Source: Microbulbifer sp. VAAF005 (GTDB lineage: Bacteria; Pseudomonadota; Gammaproteobacteria; Pseudomonadales; Cellvibrionaceae). From it: a stretch of DNA of 64,000 bases. The position numbers were made by a program, and so were the translations under genes. The notes beneath the pieces are model-generated. The model saw only the letters and a list, made by a program, of their open reading frames with translations. It was not told the DNA's origin and made no database searches. The stretch is from assembly GCF_030012985.1 (NCBI RefSeq), contig NZ_CP120233.1, positions 4,831,001 through 4,895,000 of the forward strand, written 5' to 3'. Each line of letters opens with the position of its first letter. The stretch's first letter is position 1. This document shows positions 9,730 through 17,744 of the stretch, one piece after another.

Positions 9730-10728
9730 ATGTCTACGGCAATAATTTTGATGAATTTGGGTACTCCAGCTGAGCCTACACCTACAGCAGTAAGAAGTTT
9801 TTTGCGGGAATTCCTTTCAGATCCGAGGGTTGTCGAGATACCGCGGCCAATCTGGCTGACCATATTGAACTGCTTGGTACTGCCTTTTCGTCCACAACGT
9901 ATTGCCCCTGCCTATGCGGAAATATGGAATAGCAGTGCAGATGAAACAAAAGTGGAAGGATCGCCGCTTCTCTACTATACGCAGAAGCAAGCAGAGCTGT
10001 TGCAGCAGCGTTTAAAAGCAAAAGGTTGCGATGTCGCTGTTGAATATGCCATGACTTATGGTGAGCCCCGCCTCGACAACACCATAGAAACTCTGCGCGA
10101 GAAAGGTTTCGAGTCTTTTATAGTGCTTCCCCTATATCCCCAATATTCGGCTACCACAACTGCAGCAATTTATGATCAGGTGGCGCAAATTTTTCGCAAT
10201 AGTCGCGATATTCCGGATATTTCTCTGATTCGAGATTATTACCAAAATCCGCTCTACATAAAATCCCTGGCCAATTCAGTAAAAGAACACTGGGAAAAAG
10301 CAGGGCCAGCGGAAAAATTGTTACTTTCATTTCACGGTATCCCAAAAGCCAATGTGGATAAGGGGGACCCCTATTATCGCCATTGCATGGAAACCGCACG
10401 GTTATTAGCGGATGAACTAGAAATCAGTGAGGATAAGTGGCAAGTCACATTTCAATCGCGCTTTGGTAAGGCAGAGTGGCTACAGCCATACACCGATAAG
10501 ACCCTTATTGAATGGGGTAAAACAGGAGTTAGTAGTGTCGATATAATTTGCCCGGCTTTTTCTGCGGATTGCCTGGAAACATTGGAAGAAATTTCGGTAG
10601 AGAATCGCGCTAATTTTATTGATGCTGGGGGCAGTGACTACCGATATATTCCCGCATTAAATTTGCGTGAGGATCATATAGAGGCGCTTGCGGAAATTGT
10701 GCAAACTAAGCTCAATGGGACAAAATAA
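9730..10728 (+). CDS. hemH: Ferrochelatase
   Basis: Inserts ferrous iron into protoporphyrin IX, the last step of protoheme synthesis, at the inner face of the cytoplasmic membrane. The 332 residues match the proteobacterial family. The metal-ligand His is H202 in LLSFHGIPKA, and the catalytic Glu is probably E283 in ADCLETLEEI. The N-terminal ILMNLGTPAEPT and PLYPQYSATTTAA motifs are typical. The gene stands alone between two terminator-like elements. Confidence 0.96.
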   Translation: MSTAIILMNLGTPAEPTPTAVRSFLREFLSDPRVVEIPRPIWLTILNCLVLPFRPQRIAPAYAEIWNSSADETKVEGSPLLYYTQKQAELLQQRLKAKGCDVAVEYAMTYGEPRLDNTIETLREKGFESFIVLPLYPQYSATTTAAIYDQVAQIFRNSRDIPDISLIRDYYQNPLYIKSLANSVKEHWEKAGPAEKLLLSFHGIPKANVDKGDPYYRHCMETARLLADELEISEDKWQVTFQSRFGKAEWLQPYTDKTLIEWGKTGVSSVDIICPAFSADCLETLEEISVENRANFIDAGGSDYRYIPALNLREDHIEALAEIVQTKLNGTK

Positions 10729-10758
10729 TTTCTACCAAAGTGCTAAAACGGGACCCAA

Positions 10759-10822
10759 AAGTGAAAATTGATAAGAAAAAGATACTTTTTTTATAAAAAG
10801 TTTCTCATTTTTCGCTTTTTTA
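10759..10822 (+). terminator. Probable AT-rich terminator after hemH
   Basis: An outer stem AAGTGAAAA/TTTTCGCTT (one G-T pair) encloses a second small hairpin and runs into a T-tract. It begins 31 bases after hemH. It is AT-rich and unusually long, so the call is tentative. Confidence 0.4.
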
Positions 10823-10994
10823 CTTGCAATGCCGGGTATTTTTATTAACTTTGATAAAGTTGTATCGAAATAGGCGGTGCGGCGCTCTGCATAAGTAATA
10901 AAAACGGCCGATTCCAGTTTTTATTCGATAGCTAAAAGGCAATGCTGCCGGCACACTTTTGGATGTACTTCTTCTTTCAGTGAGGAGACAAGGG

Positions 10995-11792
10995 ATGGCA
11001 AGAGTAGTAAAAAAAGGTACACGCGCGAAACGAGCAACTAGTGCGACCGCAGCGTCGCCAGCGGTCGTGAAAGCGCAGAAGGCGGTAGATTCAGCGACGA
11101 AATCGCTGGATGCGCAAATGGACCGTGTTGCTAAGGCTAAGGCTCGAGCGCAGAAAAGTAATGCGGCAACAGCGAAAACCTCGCTGGCCAGTGCCAATAG
11201 TAAGGCAAAGGATTTGCGCGCCAAGCTTGCAGCGGCAAAGATGGATCTTGCCAAAGCTAAGGCTATGGATGCCGTACACATGGCTGAAGCTGCTGCAAAA
11301 GAAAAGGTGGAAAGTCTCTCTAAGAGCCTCTCCAGCAAAGCAGATAAAGAGTTGGCTGCCGCACTCAAGGCATTTGAAGCACGCTGGGTAAAAACCAAAG
11401 AAAAGGCTCATGCCAAGAAATTGAAGGCTGCTGAGAAGAAGGCTGAAGCTAAGGTTAAAGCAGCTGCAAAGAAAGCTGCCGCTAAAGTTAAAGAGTTAGA
11501 GAAGAAGGCTAAAGCCAAATTAAAAGCCGAAACTCAAAAGGCCAAGAAGAAACCTGCAACCAAGGCCACGGCAGCGAAAAAGCCTGGACGCCCCAAGAAG
11601 GCCGCTACAGCGACGGCGAAAAAAGCCGGCCGCCCAAAGAAGGCAGCTTCAGCAGCTAAGCCAGCAAAAAGAGTCGGACGACCCAAGAAAGCGACTGCGA
11701 CAGCAGCTGCTAAGAAGGCTCCAGCCCGTCGAGGCCGTCCACCGAAGGCTGGTGCTGCCCGTCGAGGCCGGCCACCGAAAAAGGCCGCCTAG
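10995..11792 (+). CDS. Histone H1-like / AlgP-like Lys-Ala-rich DNA-binding protein with AT-hook repeats
   Basis: The 265-residue product is strongly basic and made mainly of Ala, Lys, Thr and Arg. ATG 10995 is chosen because GAGGAGACAAGGG precedes it; a TTG at 10959 would only add 12 residues. Residues about 30-150 look like an alpha-helical, heptad-rich Ala/Lys rod. The last 75 residues contain five GRP cores: three GRPKKA and two RGRPPKA units, the AT-hook signature that binds the minor groove of AT-rich DNA. Pseudomonas AlgP/AlgR3 has a comparable histone-like tail. A nucleoid-associated role is inferred. The gene has its own terminator and so is probably monocistronic. Confidence 0.85.
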   Translation: MARVVKKGTRAKRATSATAASPAVVKAQKAVDSATKSLDAQMDRVAKAKARAQKSNAATAKTSLASANSKAKDLRAKLAAAKMDLAKAKAMDAVHMAEAAAKEKVESLSKSLSSKADKELAAALKAFEARWVKTKEKAHAKKLKAAEKKAEAKVKAAAKKAAAKVKELEKKAKAKLKAETQKAKKKPATKATAAKKPGRPKKAATATAKKAGRPKKAASAAKPAKRVGRPKKATATAAAKKAPARRGRPPKAGAARRGRPPKKAA

Positions 11793-11840
11793 GGTCATAT
11801 ATATGGGCTCAACGAAGTGAACTTTGGCAGGCTCCTCATA

Positions 11841-11865
11841 AACCCCGGTTAGTCCGGGGTTTTTT
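11841..11865 (+). terminator. Rho-independent terminator of the histone-like gene
   Basis: AACCCCGG pairs with CCGGGGTT around a TTAGT loop, followed by a run of T. It starts 48 bases after the stop codon. Confidence 0.9.
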
Positions 11866-11952
11866 AGTTGCGGGTTGCGATATTGGGCATGACTCCCCTC
11901 CGCTCCCGTGCCACAATTCCCTCCCTTTTTTATGACCAGGATTAAGAACGCT

Positions 11953-12651
11953 GTGAAAATACTTGCCCTGGATACAACGTCGGGCGCCTGTTCTGTTGCT
12001 CTCATATCTGATGGCCAGCTGATTGAGCGTTTTGTACAGGCAGAGCGCGATCACACCCGTCGCCTTTTGCCAATGGTGGATGACGTTCTCGCAGAAGCCG
12101 GCATAAAGCTGGCAGACCTGGATGCTCTTGCTGTCAGCCGCGGGCCGGGGTCATTTACTGGTCTCCGTATAGCAATTAGTAGTGTGCAGGGGTTGGCTTA
12201 TGCTGCAGATCTACCGGTGGTTCCGGTTTCCAGCCTCGCAGCCCTAGCACTTGGAGCTCGGCGATCGCACCCGGACTGGGGACAGTCACCGGTCGTGGCA
12301 ATGCTGGATGCTCGTATGCAACAAGTATATTGGGGGGTTTACTCCAGTGACTCTCCCTGCGATAGCTTGATCCCGGAGGCGGTACAGAACCCGGAGGAGG
12401 TTCTGCTGTCTTTAGAGAAATCGGAGATTTGTACTCCGATCTATGGGGCGGGCCCGGGATTACATTATGAGGCTTTTGAAGGGGCGTCATTGGCTGCCGT
12501 TGATCAAGCCAGCCTCATTCACGCTCGGGATATAGCGCAGCTGGCAGAACCACTATGGGAGCAGGGCCATACAGTGACCGCTGAAGAGCTTGAGCCTGTT
12601 TATTTGCGCAATGAAGTGACTTGGAAGAAAAGACAAAAAATCCGATCTTAA
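11953..12651 (+). CDS. tsaB: tRNA threonylcarbamoyladenosine biosynthesis protein TsaB
   Basis: TsaB partners TsaD and TsaE in t6A37 modification of ANN-decoding tRNAs. GTG 11953 gives MKILALDTTSGACSVAL, the usual N-terminus, and 232 residues; upstream ATG 11932 or the longer frame would add an unrelated leader. AGGA at 11937-11940 fits this start. The HTRRLLPMVDDVL helix and the SRGPGSFTGLRI motif of the ASKHA fold are both present. The gene contains an intact run of six G at 12332-12337, a useful control for the frameshifted accessory genes elsewhere in the window. uppP follows after 6 bases. Confidence 0.94.
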   Translation: MKILALDTTSGACSVALISDGQLIERFVQAERDHTRRLLPMVDDVLAEAGIKLADLDALAVSRGPGSFTGLRIAISSVQGLAYAADLPVVPVSSLAALALGARRSHPDWGQSPVVAMLDARMQQVYWGVYSSDSPCDSLIPEAVQNPEEVLLSLEKSEICTPIYGAGPGLHYEAFEGASLAAVDQASLIHARDIAQLAEPLWEQGHTVTAEELEPVYLRNEVTWKKRQKIRS

Positions 12652-12657
12652 TAACAT

Positions 12658-13455
12658 ATGGAAACATTTCAGATTGTAATTTTGGCCCTGATACAGGGGC
12701 TGACAGAGTTTCTGCCCATCTCCAGTTCCGCACACTTGATTTTACCTTCTGAGGTATTGGGTTGGCAGGACCAGGGGCTGGCCTTTGATGTCGCTGTTCA
12801 TTTTGGCTCTTTACTGGCAGTAGTTTTCTATTTCCGCAAAGATATTTGGGTGCTGATTAGGGATGGTCTAGGAGGATTTACGGATAAACAATTTACCGAT
12901 GAGGGGCGGCTGGCCTGGTTAATTGTTCTCGCTACTATACCTGTGGGGCTGATAGGCCTGGTATTCAAAGGGTTCATAGAAACTCACCTGCGTTCAGCCG
13001 GTGTTATCGCTGCTACGACTATTGGCTTTGGTATTTTACTGTGGTGGGCTGATGCAAAGGGGCGCAGGGTCGAATCTCTAGCCCAGTTAAATTGGAAAAA
13101 AGCACTTCTGATTGGCTTGTCACAGGTGTTGGCCCTGATCCCTGGCACCTCCCGCTCTGGTATCACAATGACTGCTGGTTTGATGCTTGGCATGAAGAGA
13201 GAGGCTGCAGCGCGCTTTTCGTTCCTGATGTCTATTCCTGTTATTGCCCTCAGCGCTATTTTGTTAACGATTGAATTACTTGCGCTGGAAAGTGTTCCAT
13301 GGAATGACTTGCTGCTTGGTACCGTTTTATCTTGTATTAGTGCTTATTTGTGTATTCATTTTTTCCTTCAATTTATTAGCCGCATTGGGATGGCTCCATT
13401 CGCGATTTATCGCTTGGTTCTCGGTGTAATACTTATTTGGATGGTATGGGGGTAG
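12658..13455 (+). CDS. uppP: Undecaprenyl-diphosphate phosphatase UppP/BacA
   Basis: Integral membrane enzyme that recycles undecaprenyl pyrophosphate to the lipid carrier used in peptidoglycan and O-antigen synthesis. The 265 residues are mostly hydrophobic, with about seven or eight membrane spans. Both family signatures are present: [15 protein letters not shown] (residues about 14-28) and [14 protein letters not shown] in the second half. It lies 6 bases after tsaB and overlaps the reading frame region of the next gene, so an operon is likely. Confidence 0.95.
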   Translation: METFQIVILALIQGLTEFLPISSSAHLILPSEVLGWQDQGLAFDVAVHFGSLLAVVFYFRKDIWVLIRDGLGGFTDKQFTDEGRLAWLIVLATIPVGLIGLVFKGFIETHLRSAGVIAATTIGFGILLWWADAKGRRVESLAQLNWKKALLIGLSQVLALIPGTSRSGITMTAGLMLGMKREAAARFSFLMSIPVIALSAILLTIELLALESVPWNDLLLGTVLSCISAYLCIHFFLQFISRIGMAPFAIYRLVLGVILIWMVWG

Positions 13456-13460
13456 AGGAA

Positions 13461-14342
13461 ATGGCAACAGTTGCATTTATTGGCTTGGGAGTGATGGGAT
13501 ATCCCATGGCGGGGCATCTTTCTAATGCTGGCCACATGGTGCGAATTTACAATCGCACTGTTAGCCGTGCGGATCAATGGCTACAAGAATATGATGGAGA
13601 GAGCTTTGCAACGCCCGCTGAAGCCGCAAAGGGCGCGGAGGTTGTTTTTGCCTGTGTAGGCAATGACAACGATCTCCGCCAGGTGGTGACAGGAGAGCAG
13701 GGGGCATTCACGAGTATGAATGACGGGGCTTTGTTTGTAGATCATACAACAGCCTCTGCCGATGTTGCTCGGGAATTGGCAGTTGCAGCTGGCGAAAAGG
13801 GAATCGGTTTTCTGGATGCCCCTGTCTCTGGAGGCCAGGCCGGCGCTGAGAATGGTGCTTTAACGGTTATGTTTGGGGGAGATAAGGCAGACTTTGATAA
13901 AGTGCAACCTCTTATCGACTGTTATGCGCGGGCGAGCAACCTGATGGGGCCAGTAGGTAGCGGCCAGCTGTGTAAAATGGTCAATCAAATTTGTATCGCG
14001 GGTGTCGTTCAGGGGCTTGCTGAAGGTTTACATTTTGCCAAGGCAGCTGGCCTCGATGGAGAGCAGGTTGTCAATGTGATATCCAAGGGGGCGGCACAGA
14101 GCTGGCAAATGGAAAACCGCTCAAAAACTATGTTAGCTGGGGAGTATGACCACGGTTTTGCTGTGGATTGGATGCGTAAGGATTTGGCTATAGTCCTTCA
14201 AGAGGCACAACTTAACGGAGCTTTACTGCCCGTAACTGCCCTGGTAGATCAGTTTTATAGTGAGGTACAAGCTATTGGTGGTGCTCGTTGGGATACTTCC
14301 AGCTTGTTTGCACGATTAATGAATGTGCGCTCTTTCGATTAA
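13461..14342 (+). CDS. NAD(P)-dependent 3-hydroxyisobutyrate dehydrogenase family oxidoreductase
   Basis: Beta-hydroxyacid dehydrogenase fold. The Rossmann motif GLGVMG appears within the first 15 residues, followed by the substrate-binding signature DAPVSGGQAGAENG and the catalytic lysine in GQLCKMVNQ. ATG 13461 gives MATVAFIGLG and 293 residues, as in the family. GAGGA abuts this ATG very closely, so ATG 13446, which sits inside the uppP reading frame, is an alternative. Members act on 3-hydroxyisobutyrate, tartronate semialdehyde or similar acids. No neighbouring pathway genes identify the substrate, so I leave the symbol blank. Confidence 0.88.
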   Translation: MATVAFIGLGVMGYPMAGHLSNAGHMVRIYNRTVSRADQWLQEYDGESFATPAEAAKGAEVVFACVGNDNDLRQVVTGEQGAFTSMNDGALFVDHTTASADVARELAVAAGEKGIGFLDAPVSGGQAGAENGALTVMFGGDKADFDKVQPLIDCYARASNLMGPVGSGQLCKMVNQICIAGVVQGLAEGLHFAKAAGLDGEQVVNVISKGAAQSWQMENRSKTMLAGEYDHGFAVDWMRKDLAIVLQEAQLNGALLPVTALVDQFYSEVQAIGGARWDTSSLFARLMNVRSFD

Positions 14343-14408
14343 TCCCTCCAATCAATAGCTACCGGGGTTAAGTTTGATCCCGGTGCCGCTTCTTCTTGTT
14401 ACTATTTA

Positions 14409-15539
14409 ATGAAAGTTTTATTACTCTCCGCTTATGATGCGGACAGTCACAAGCGTTGGCGTAAAGGGCTGGCAGCGGCATTTTCTGATTGGCAATGGAC
14501 CGTACTAACCTTACCACCGCGATACTTTAGCTGGCGAATCCGTGGTAATAGCCTTTCTTGGGGCCGAGGGGAAACTGCGCAAATATTGAAGCAGCGTTGG
14601 GACCTTATTGTTACAACCTCAATGACCGATCTAAGTGCCTTGCGCGGTTTAGTTCCTGAAATCGTTAGGGTGCCTACAGTTGTATATTTTCATGAGAATC
14701 AATTTGCTTACCCAGTGAGCTCTGATGCGTTTCGATCGGTAGAACCCCAGTTGTTGAATATTTACACGGCCTTGTCCGGTGATCTGGTCTTGTTTAACTC
14801 TGAATACAACCGCAGTACCTTGTTAGGAGGAGTAAAGAAATTACTCAAGCGCTTTCCTGATTGTGTTCCTCCCGGAATTTGTGAGGAGATTGAGGAAAAG
14901 TCGCGAGTTCTTCCTGTGCCAATAGAAGACATCGTTTTTGATAGTGCGAAAACTGAAGAGGCCTTTTCCTGGGACTCCTGCGCAGAGAGCATTTATGGGG
15001 GCGAGATAGGTCAAGATACTTTGATTATCAGTTGGGCGGCCCGTTGGGAATATGACAAAGGCGCGGACCGATTGCTGGATATCCTTCGGGGCTTGAAAGC
15101 CAGAAATGTTAAGTTTCTTGTTAATCTAATGGGGCAGTCATTTCGTAATAGCCCTGCTGAGTTTGCTCAAATACAAGAAGAGTTTGCCGACCATTTATTG
15201 GTACTCGGGTATCTCGAAAGTGCTAAAGACTATCGTCAAGTACTGCGACATAGCCATATATTCCTTTCTACGGCTTACCATGAATTCCAAGGGTTGGCGG
15301 TGATGGAAGCAGCTATTCTCGGTGCGACTCCACTGGTGCCAGATGAACAGTGCTACCCAGAGTTCTATTCCGAAAACTTCTGTTATTCAGACTGTAATGA
15401 TGCAGTAAAAAAGCTGGAATCAATGTTTTTGTCAATTCTATCGGGTTCAAAATTAAAAAAAGTTGATTTAAGTAATTTCTCAGGAAAAGTGATTTGGGCA
15501 GAATATAGGAAGCAGTTCTTAAATCTGGTTCAGAGTTAG
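14409..15539 (+). CDS. tRNA-queuosine alpha-mannosyltransferase-family glycosyltransferase (DUF3524)
   Basis: The N-terminus LLLSAYDADSHKRW, the segment FSWRIRGNSLSW, and VYFHENQFAYPV are hallmarks of the DUF3524/GTDC1 family. The animal member is known to mannosylate queuosine in tRNA-Asp. The C-terminal half is a GT-B domain with the donor-side WAARWEYDKGADRLLDIL and the EFQGLAVMEAAILGATPLVP motif typical of GT4 enzymes. The 376-residue length is normal. Whether the bacterial protein acts on queuosine tRNA is inference from the family name. The gene is followed by its own terminator. Confidence 0.85.
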   Translation: MKVLLLSAYDADSHKRWRKGLAAAFSDWQWTVLTLPPRYFSWRIRGNSLSWGRGETAQILKQRWDLIVTTSMTDLSALRGLVPEIVRVPTVVYFHENQFAYPVSSDAFRSVEPQLLNIYTALSGDLVLFNSEYNRSTLLGGVKKLLKRFPDCVPPGICEEIEEKSRVLPVPIEDIVFDSAKTEEAFSWDSCAESIYGGEIGQDTLIISWAARWEYDKGADRLLDILRGLKARNVKFLVNLMGQSFRNSPAEFAQIQEEFADHLLVLGYLESAKDYRQVLRHSHIFLSTAYHEFQGLAVMEAAILGATPLVPDEQCYPEFYSENFCYSDCNDAVKKLESMFLSILSGSKLKKVDLSNFSGKVIWAEYRKQFLNLVQS

Positions 15540-15540
15540 G

Positions 15541-15564
15541 CCGGCTTCTATAGAAGTCGGGTTT
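15541..15564 (+). terminator. Terminator after the DUF3524 gene
   Basis: CCGGCTTC pairs with GAAGTCGG (one G-T pair) around a TATA loop, followed by GTTTATAA. It lies directly at the stop codon. Confidence 0.6.
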
Positions 15565-15644
15565 ATAAAGGCGCCCAAAGTTATTGGTGAGTAAAAGCAG
15601 CGCCCTGAAAATTTCTAATCAGGGCCTGTTAAGCGAAATCCTAG

Positions 15645-17642
15645 CTAATTGGATACATGATCTATTGCTTTCAATAGCCCTTTATCTGGGATGTTACTGG
15701 GAAGAATACAAGAAGGAATATCTGAATGGCCAAGATTTTTACCATAAAGTAAGTTGCAAGCCATAATCTTGTGGCCCTCAGTTGTAGGGTGTACCGGGTC
15801 TCCAGTTGGGATAATATTTCCTTGGTCTACTAAGAAAATATTTTTGGTATTGGAGGCCTCTGATAATGACTTCCTGATTTTTTGATTATAAAAGTCCGTA
15901 CAGTAATTTTTCGGATCTTGTCCGTCTAAATCACTTCGACGAGGGATAGTTGAAATTACGAATGCAATTTTCTCAGTTGGAATATCTATGCTCTCAAAGT
16001 AATTTTGTATTCTATCTGTTATTGATATGCCTTGAATATTATTGGGTGATGATATTATCTTACTAACGACCATATTTAGCTTCTGGGCGGATTCACTATT
16101 TTCTTCTATAGGAAGGCTACAATCAATCGCGTTATTCATGCTAAGGAAGGTGATGTCGTTAGTCCCGAGCTGTATAGGTATGACAACGCTATCTTCAGAG
16201 GTTATATCCCGCGTTAAATTGCAGGCTTGATTAGTGAGCCAGCCAGCACTAGTTTCGCCCTCCCTGCACATTTCGCTGAGAAATTGATTGAAGTTCTTGA
16301 TGGAATTGAGGCAGTTGGTGAAATTGTAGCCAGGGGTGATTTGATGGCCTATCGGATCAAGATAGCAAAGTAAATCGCTGGTTGTAGCTCCAGGTATCCC
16401 AGAGTGCCAGTAATTCTTGGTCTGTTGAGACATATCGTCAGGGCCTGATGGTCCAGTGATAGTGCCAATCGTTTCTAGTTGTTTTCCATTGTATTTTAGA
16501 ATTAGCTGCTCACTGGTAGATTCTTGATCTATAGGAAAGATTGAGTTGCCATCGGCTGCTTTGGCAAGATAGTTCCAGATCTGGCTACGAAATCCGTTTG
16601 AATTATAAGGAAGTGTTGTCATACCGTAAGTAATCGAATCACCAATAAACCATAGCTTAATACTGCTACTATCTGAATGTTCATTGGGCTGATTGGGGGG
16701 CTGACTAGGTTGTGAAGGTTCTGTTGTGAGTGTACCCGTGCAGTTGCCAATTATAATTGGTGGGGTGTTTTCTCCAGAGTAATTTGCATTAAACCCAAAA
16801 GCTCGGGCCTCTCCTGCCGGAATAGATGATTCACTAGTAATAGTTATAGTCCCGTTACTTTCTGCGACTTGTGCATTCCAGAAGTGTGTGATTGATTGGT
16901 TACCTTGCCAGTTCCACTGTAGCTGCCATTTATCGAGAGAAGTCTTTCCTTTATTATAAATAACCACATTTGCCATAAAGCCACTCCCCCAATCGTTTTG
17001 CACTGCATATTCCACATTACACTGGCCTGAAGGTTCACTGGGTTCTTCCGGTATAGTAGGGGGAGTGTCAGGTTTGGGCTGTTGTGGTGGGATTTTCGAT
17101 GATTCAAACCATTTTAAGGCATAGGTTCGAAATTCACTTTCTGACGGAAGGGAGGAGTTTTCCATATAATAGTTATCTAAGAATGCCCTCGCGTCCTTAT
17201 AGTACTCTTGGTGAGTCTTATAAATCTCCTTTTTATTACCATCCTTGTCAATCAGCCAGTAGCCAGCGAATTCATTGATCCAGCTATCATACTCATTGTC
17301 ATACATTTGCCAGTACAAAATAAATGGAGCACCCCATTGGAGTGCCGTTTTTATTACATTGCGTGATAGCAAATCCTGGGCTTCGCCAGAGCGGGCTTCC
17401 CAATCCTTAAACCAGGACTCTCCGTAACCATATTCGCCAATGAAAACCCGCTTTTCAAATGGCAGCCCAGATTTTTTGGGAAGATTTGAGTTGATAAATT
17501 CCAGAGCTGAAGTCAACTCACTATGTAGAGTGGCAAAATCTGAATGCTTTTCTTTGGTAGTGAGATCGTAAGCTGAATAAGACACCAAATCTACATTAGT
17601 ATGGGGAAGTACGGCATTGGTTATTCGTTCTTTGCCCTGCAT
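15645..17642 (-). CDS. C-terminal part: rest of glycosidase barrel, CBM2 and SGNH esterase
   Basis: Residue numbers are from the first ATG after the amber codon. Residues 1-165 finish the barrel, with a likely nucleophile E70 in IGEYGYGE and FILYWQMYDNE in the last strand. A Pro-rich linker follows (about 183-205). Residues 207-302 are a second CBM2 (CNVEYAVQNDWGSGFMANV, WQLQWNW, HFWNA). Residues 328-665 are a GDSL/SGNH esterase with S336 in FIGDSITYG, QLGTND (block III) and DPVHP (block V Asp/His). An SGNH partner suggests deacetylation of an acylated polysaccharide during its hydrolysis. The ATG used here is only the first after the stop and has no clear ribosome site, so independent expression is doubtful. 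Confidence 0.8.
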   Translation of the reverse strand: MQGKERITNAVLPHTNVDLVSYSAYDLTTKEKHSDFATLHSELTSALEFINSNLPKKSGLPFEKRVFIGEYGYGESWFKDWEARSGEAQDLLSRNVIKTALQWGAPFILYWQMYDNEYDSWINEFAGYWLIDKDGNKKEIYKTHQEYYKDARAFLDNYYMENSSLPSESEFRTYALKWFESSKIPPQQPKPDTPPTIPEEPSEPSGQCNVEYAVQNDWGSGFMANVVIYNKGKTSLDKWQLQWNWQGNQSITHFWNAQVAESNGTITITSESSIPAGEARAFGFNANYSGENTPPIIIGNCTGTLTTEPSQPSQPPNQPNEHSDSSSIKLWFIGDSITYGMTTLPYNSNGFRSQIWNYLAKAADGNSIFPIDQESTSEQLILKYNGKQLETIGTITGPSGPDDMSQQTKNYWHSGIPGATTSDLLCYLDPIGHQITPGYNFTNCLNSIKNFNQFLSEMCREGETSAGWLTNQACNLTRDITSEDSVVIPIQLGTNDITFLSMNNAIDCSLPIEENSESAQKLNMVVSKIISSPNNIQGISITDRIQNYFESIDIPTEKIAFVISTIPRRSDLDGQDPKNYCTDFYNQKIRKSLSEASNTKNIFLVDQGNIIPTGDPVHPTTEGHKIMACNLLYGKNLGHSDIPSCILPSNIPDKGLLKAIDHVSN

Positions 17643-17744
17643 TGCAGATTCAACCCTATTGACCTCAATATAGTGATATAAGTTAACGTCAGAGTGGGTG
17701 ATATTTGCTTTGGCATCGTCAATGGCTTTTTGTCTAATATTGAT

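Noticed and set aside
11091..11411. ORFs overlapping the histone-like gene in other frames and on the other strand
   Set aside because: These are expected by-products of the Lys/Ala-rich repetitive codons and show no independent signal.
11560..11790. Possible tandem DNA repeat or CRISPR-like array
   Set aside because: The periodicity comes from GRPKK/GRPPK protein repeats with variable codons; there are no identical repeats with unique spacers.
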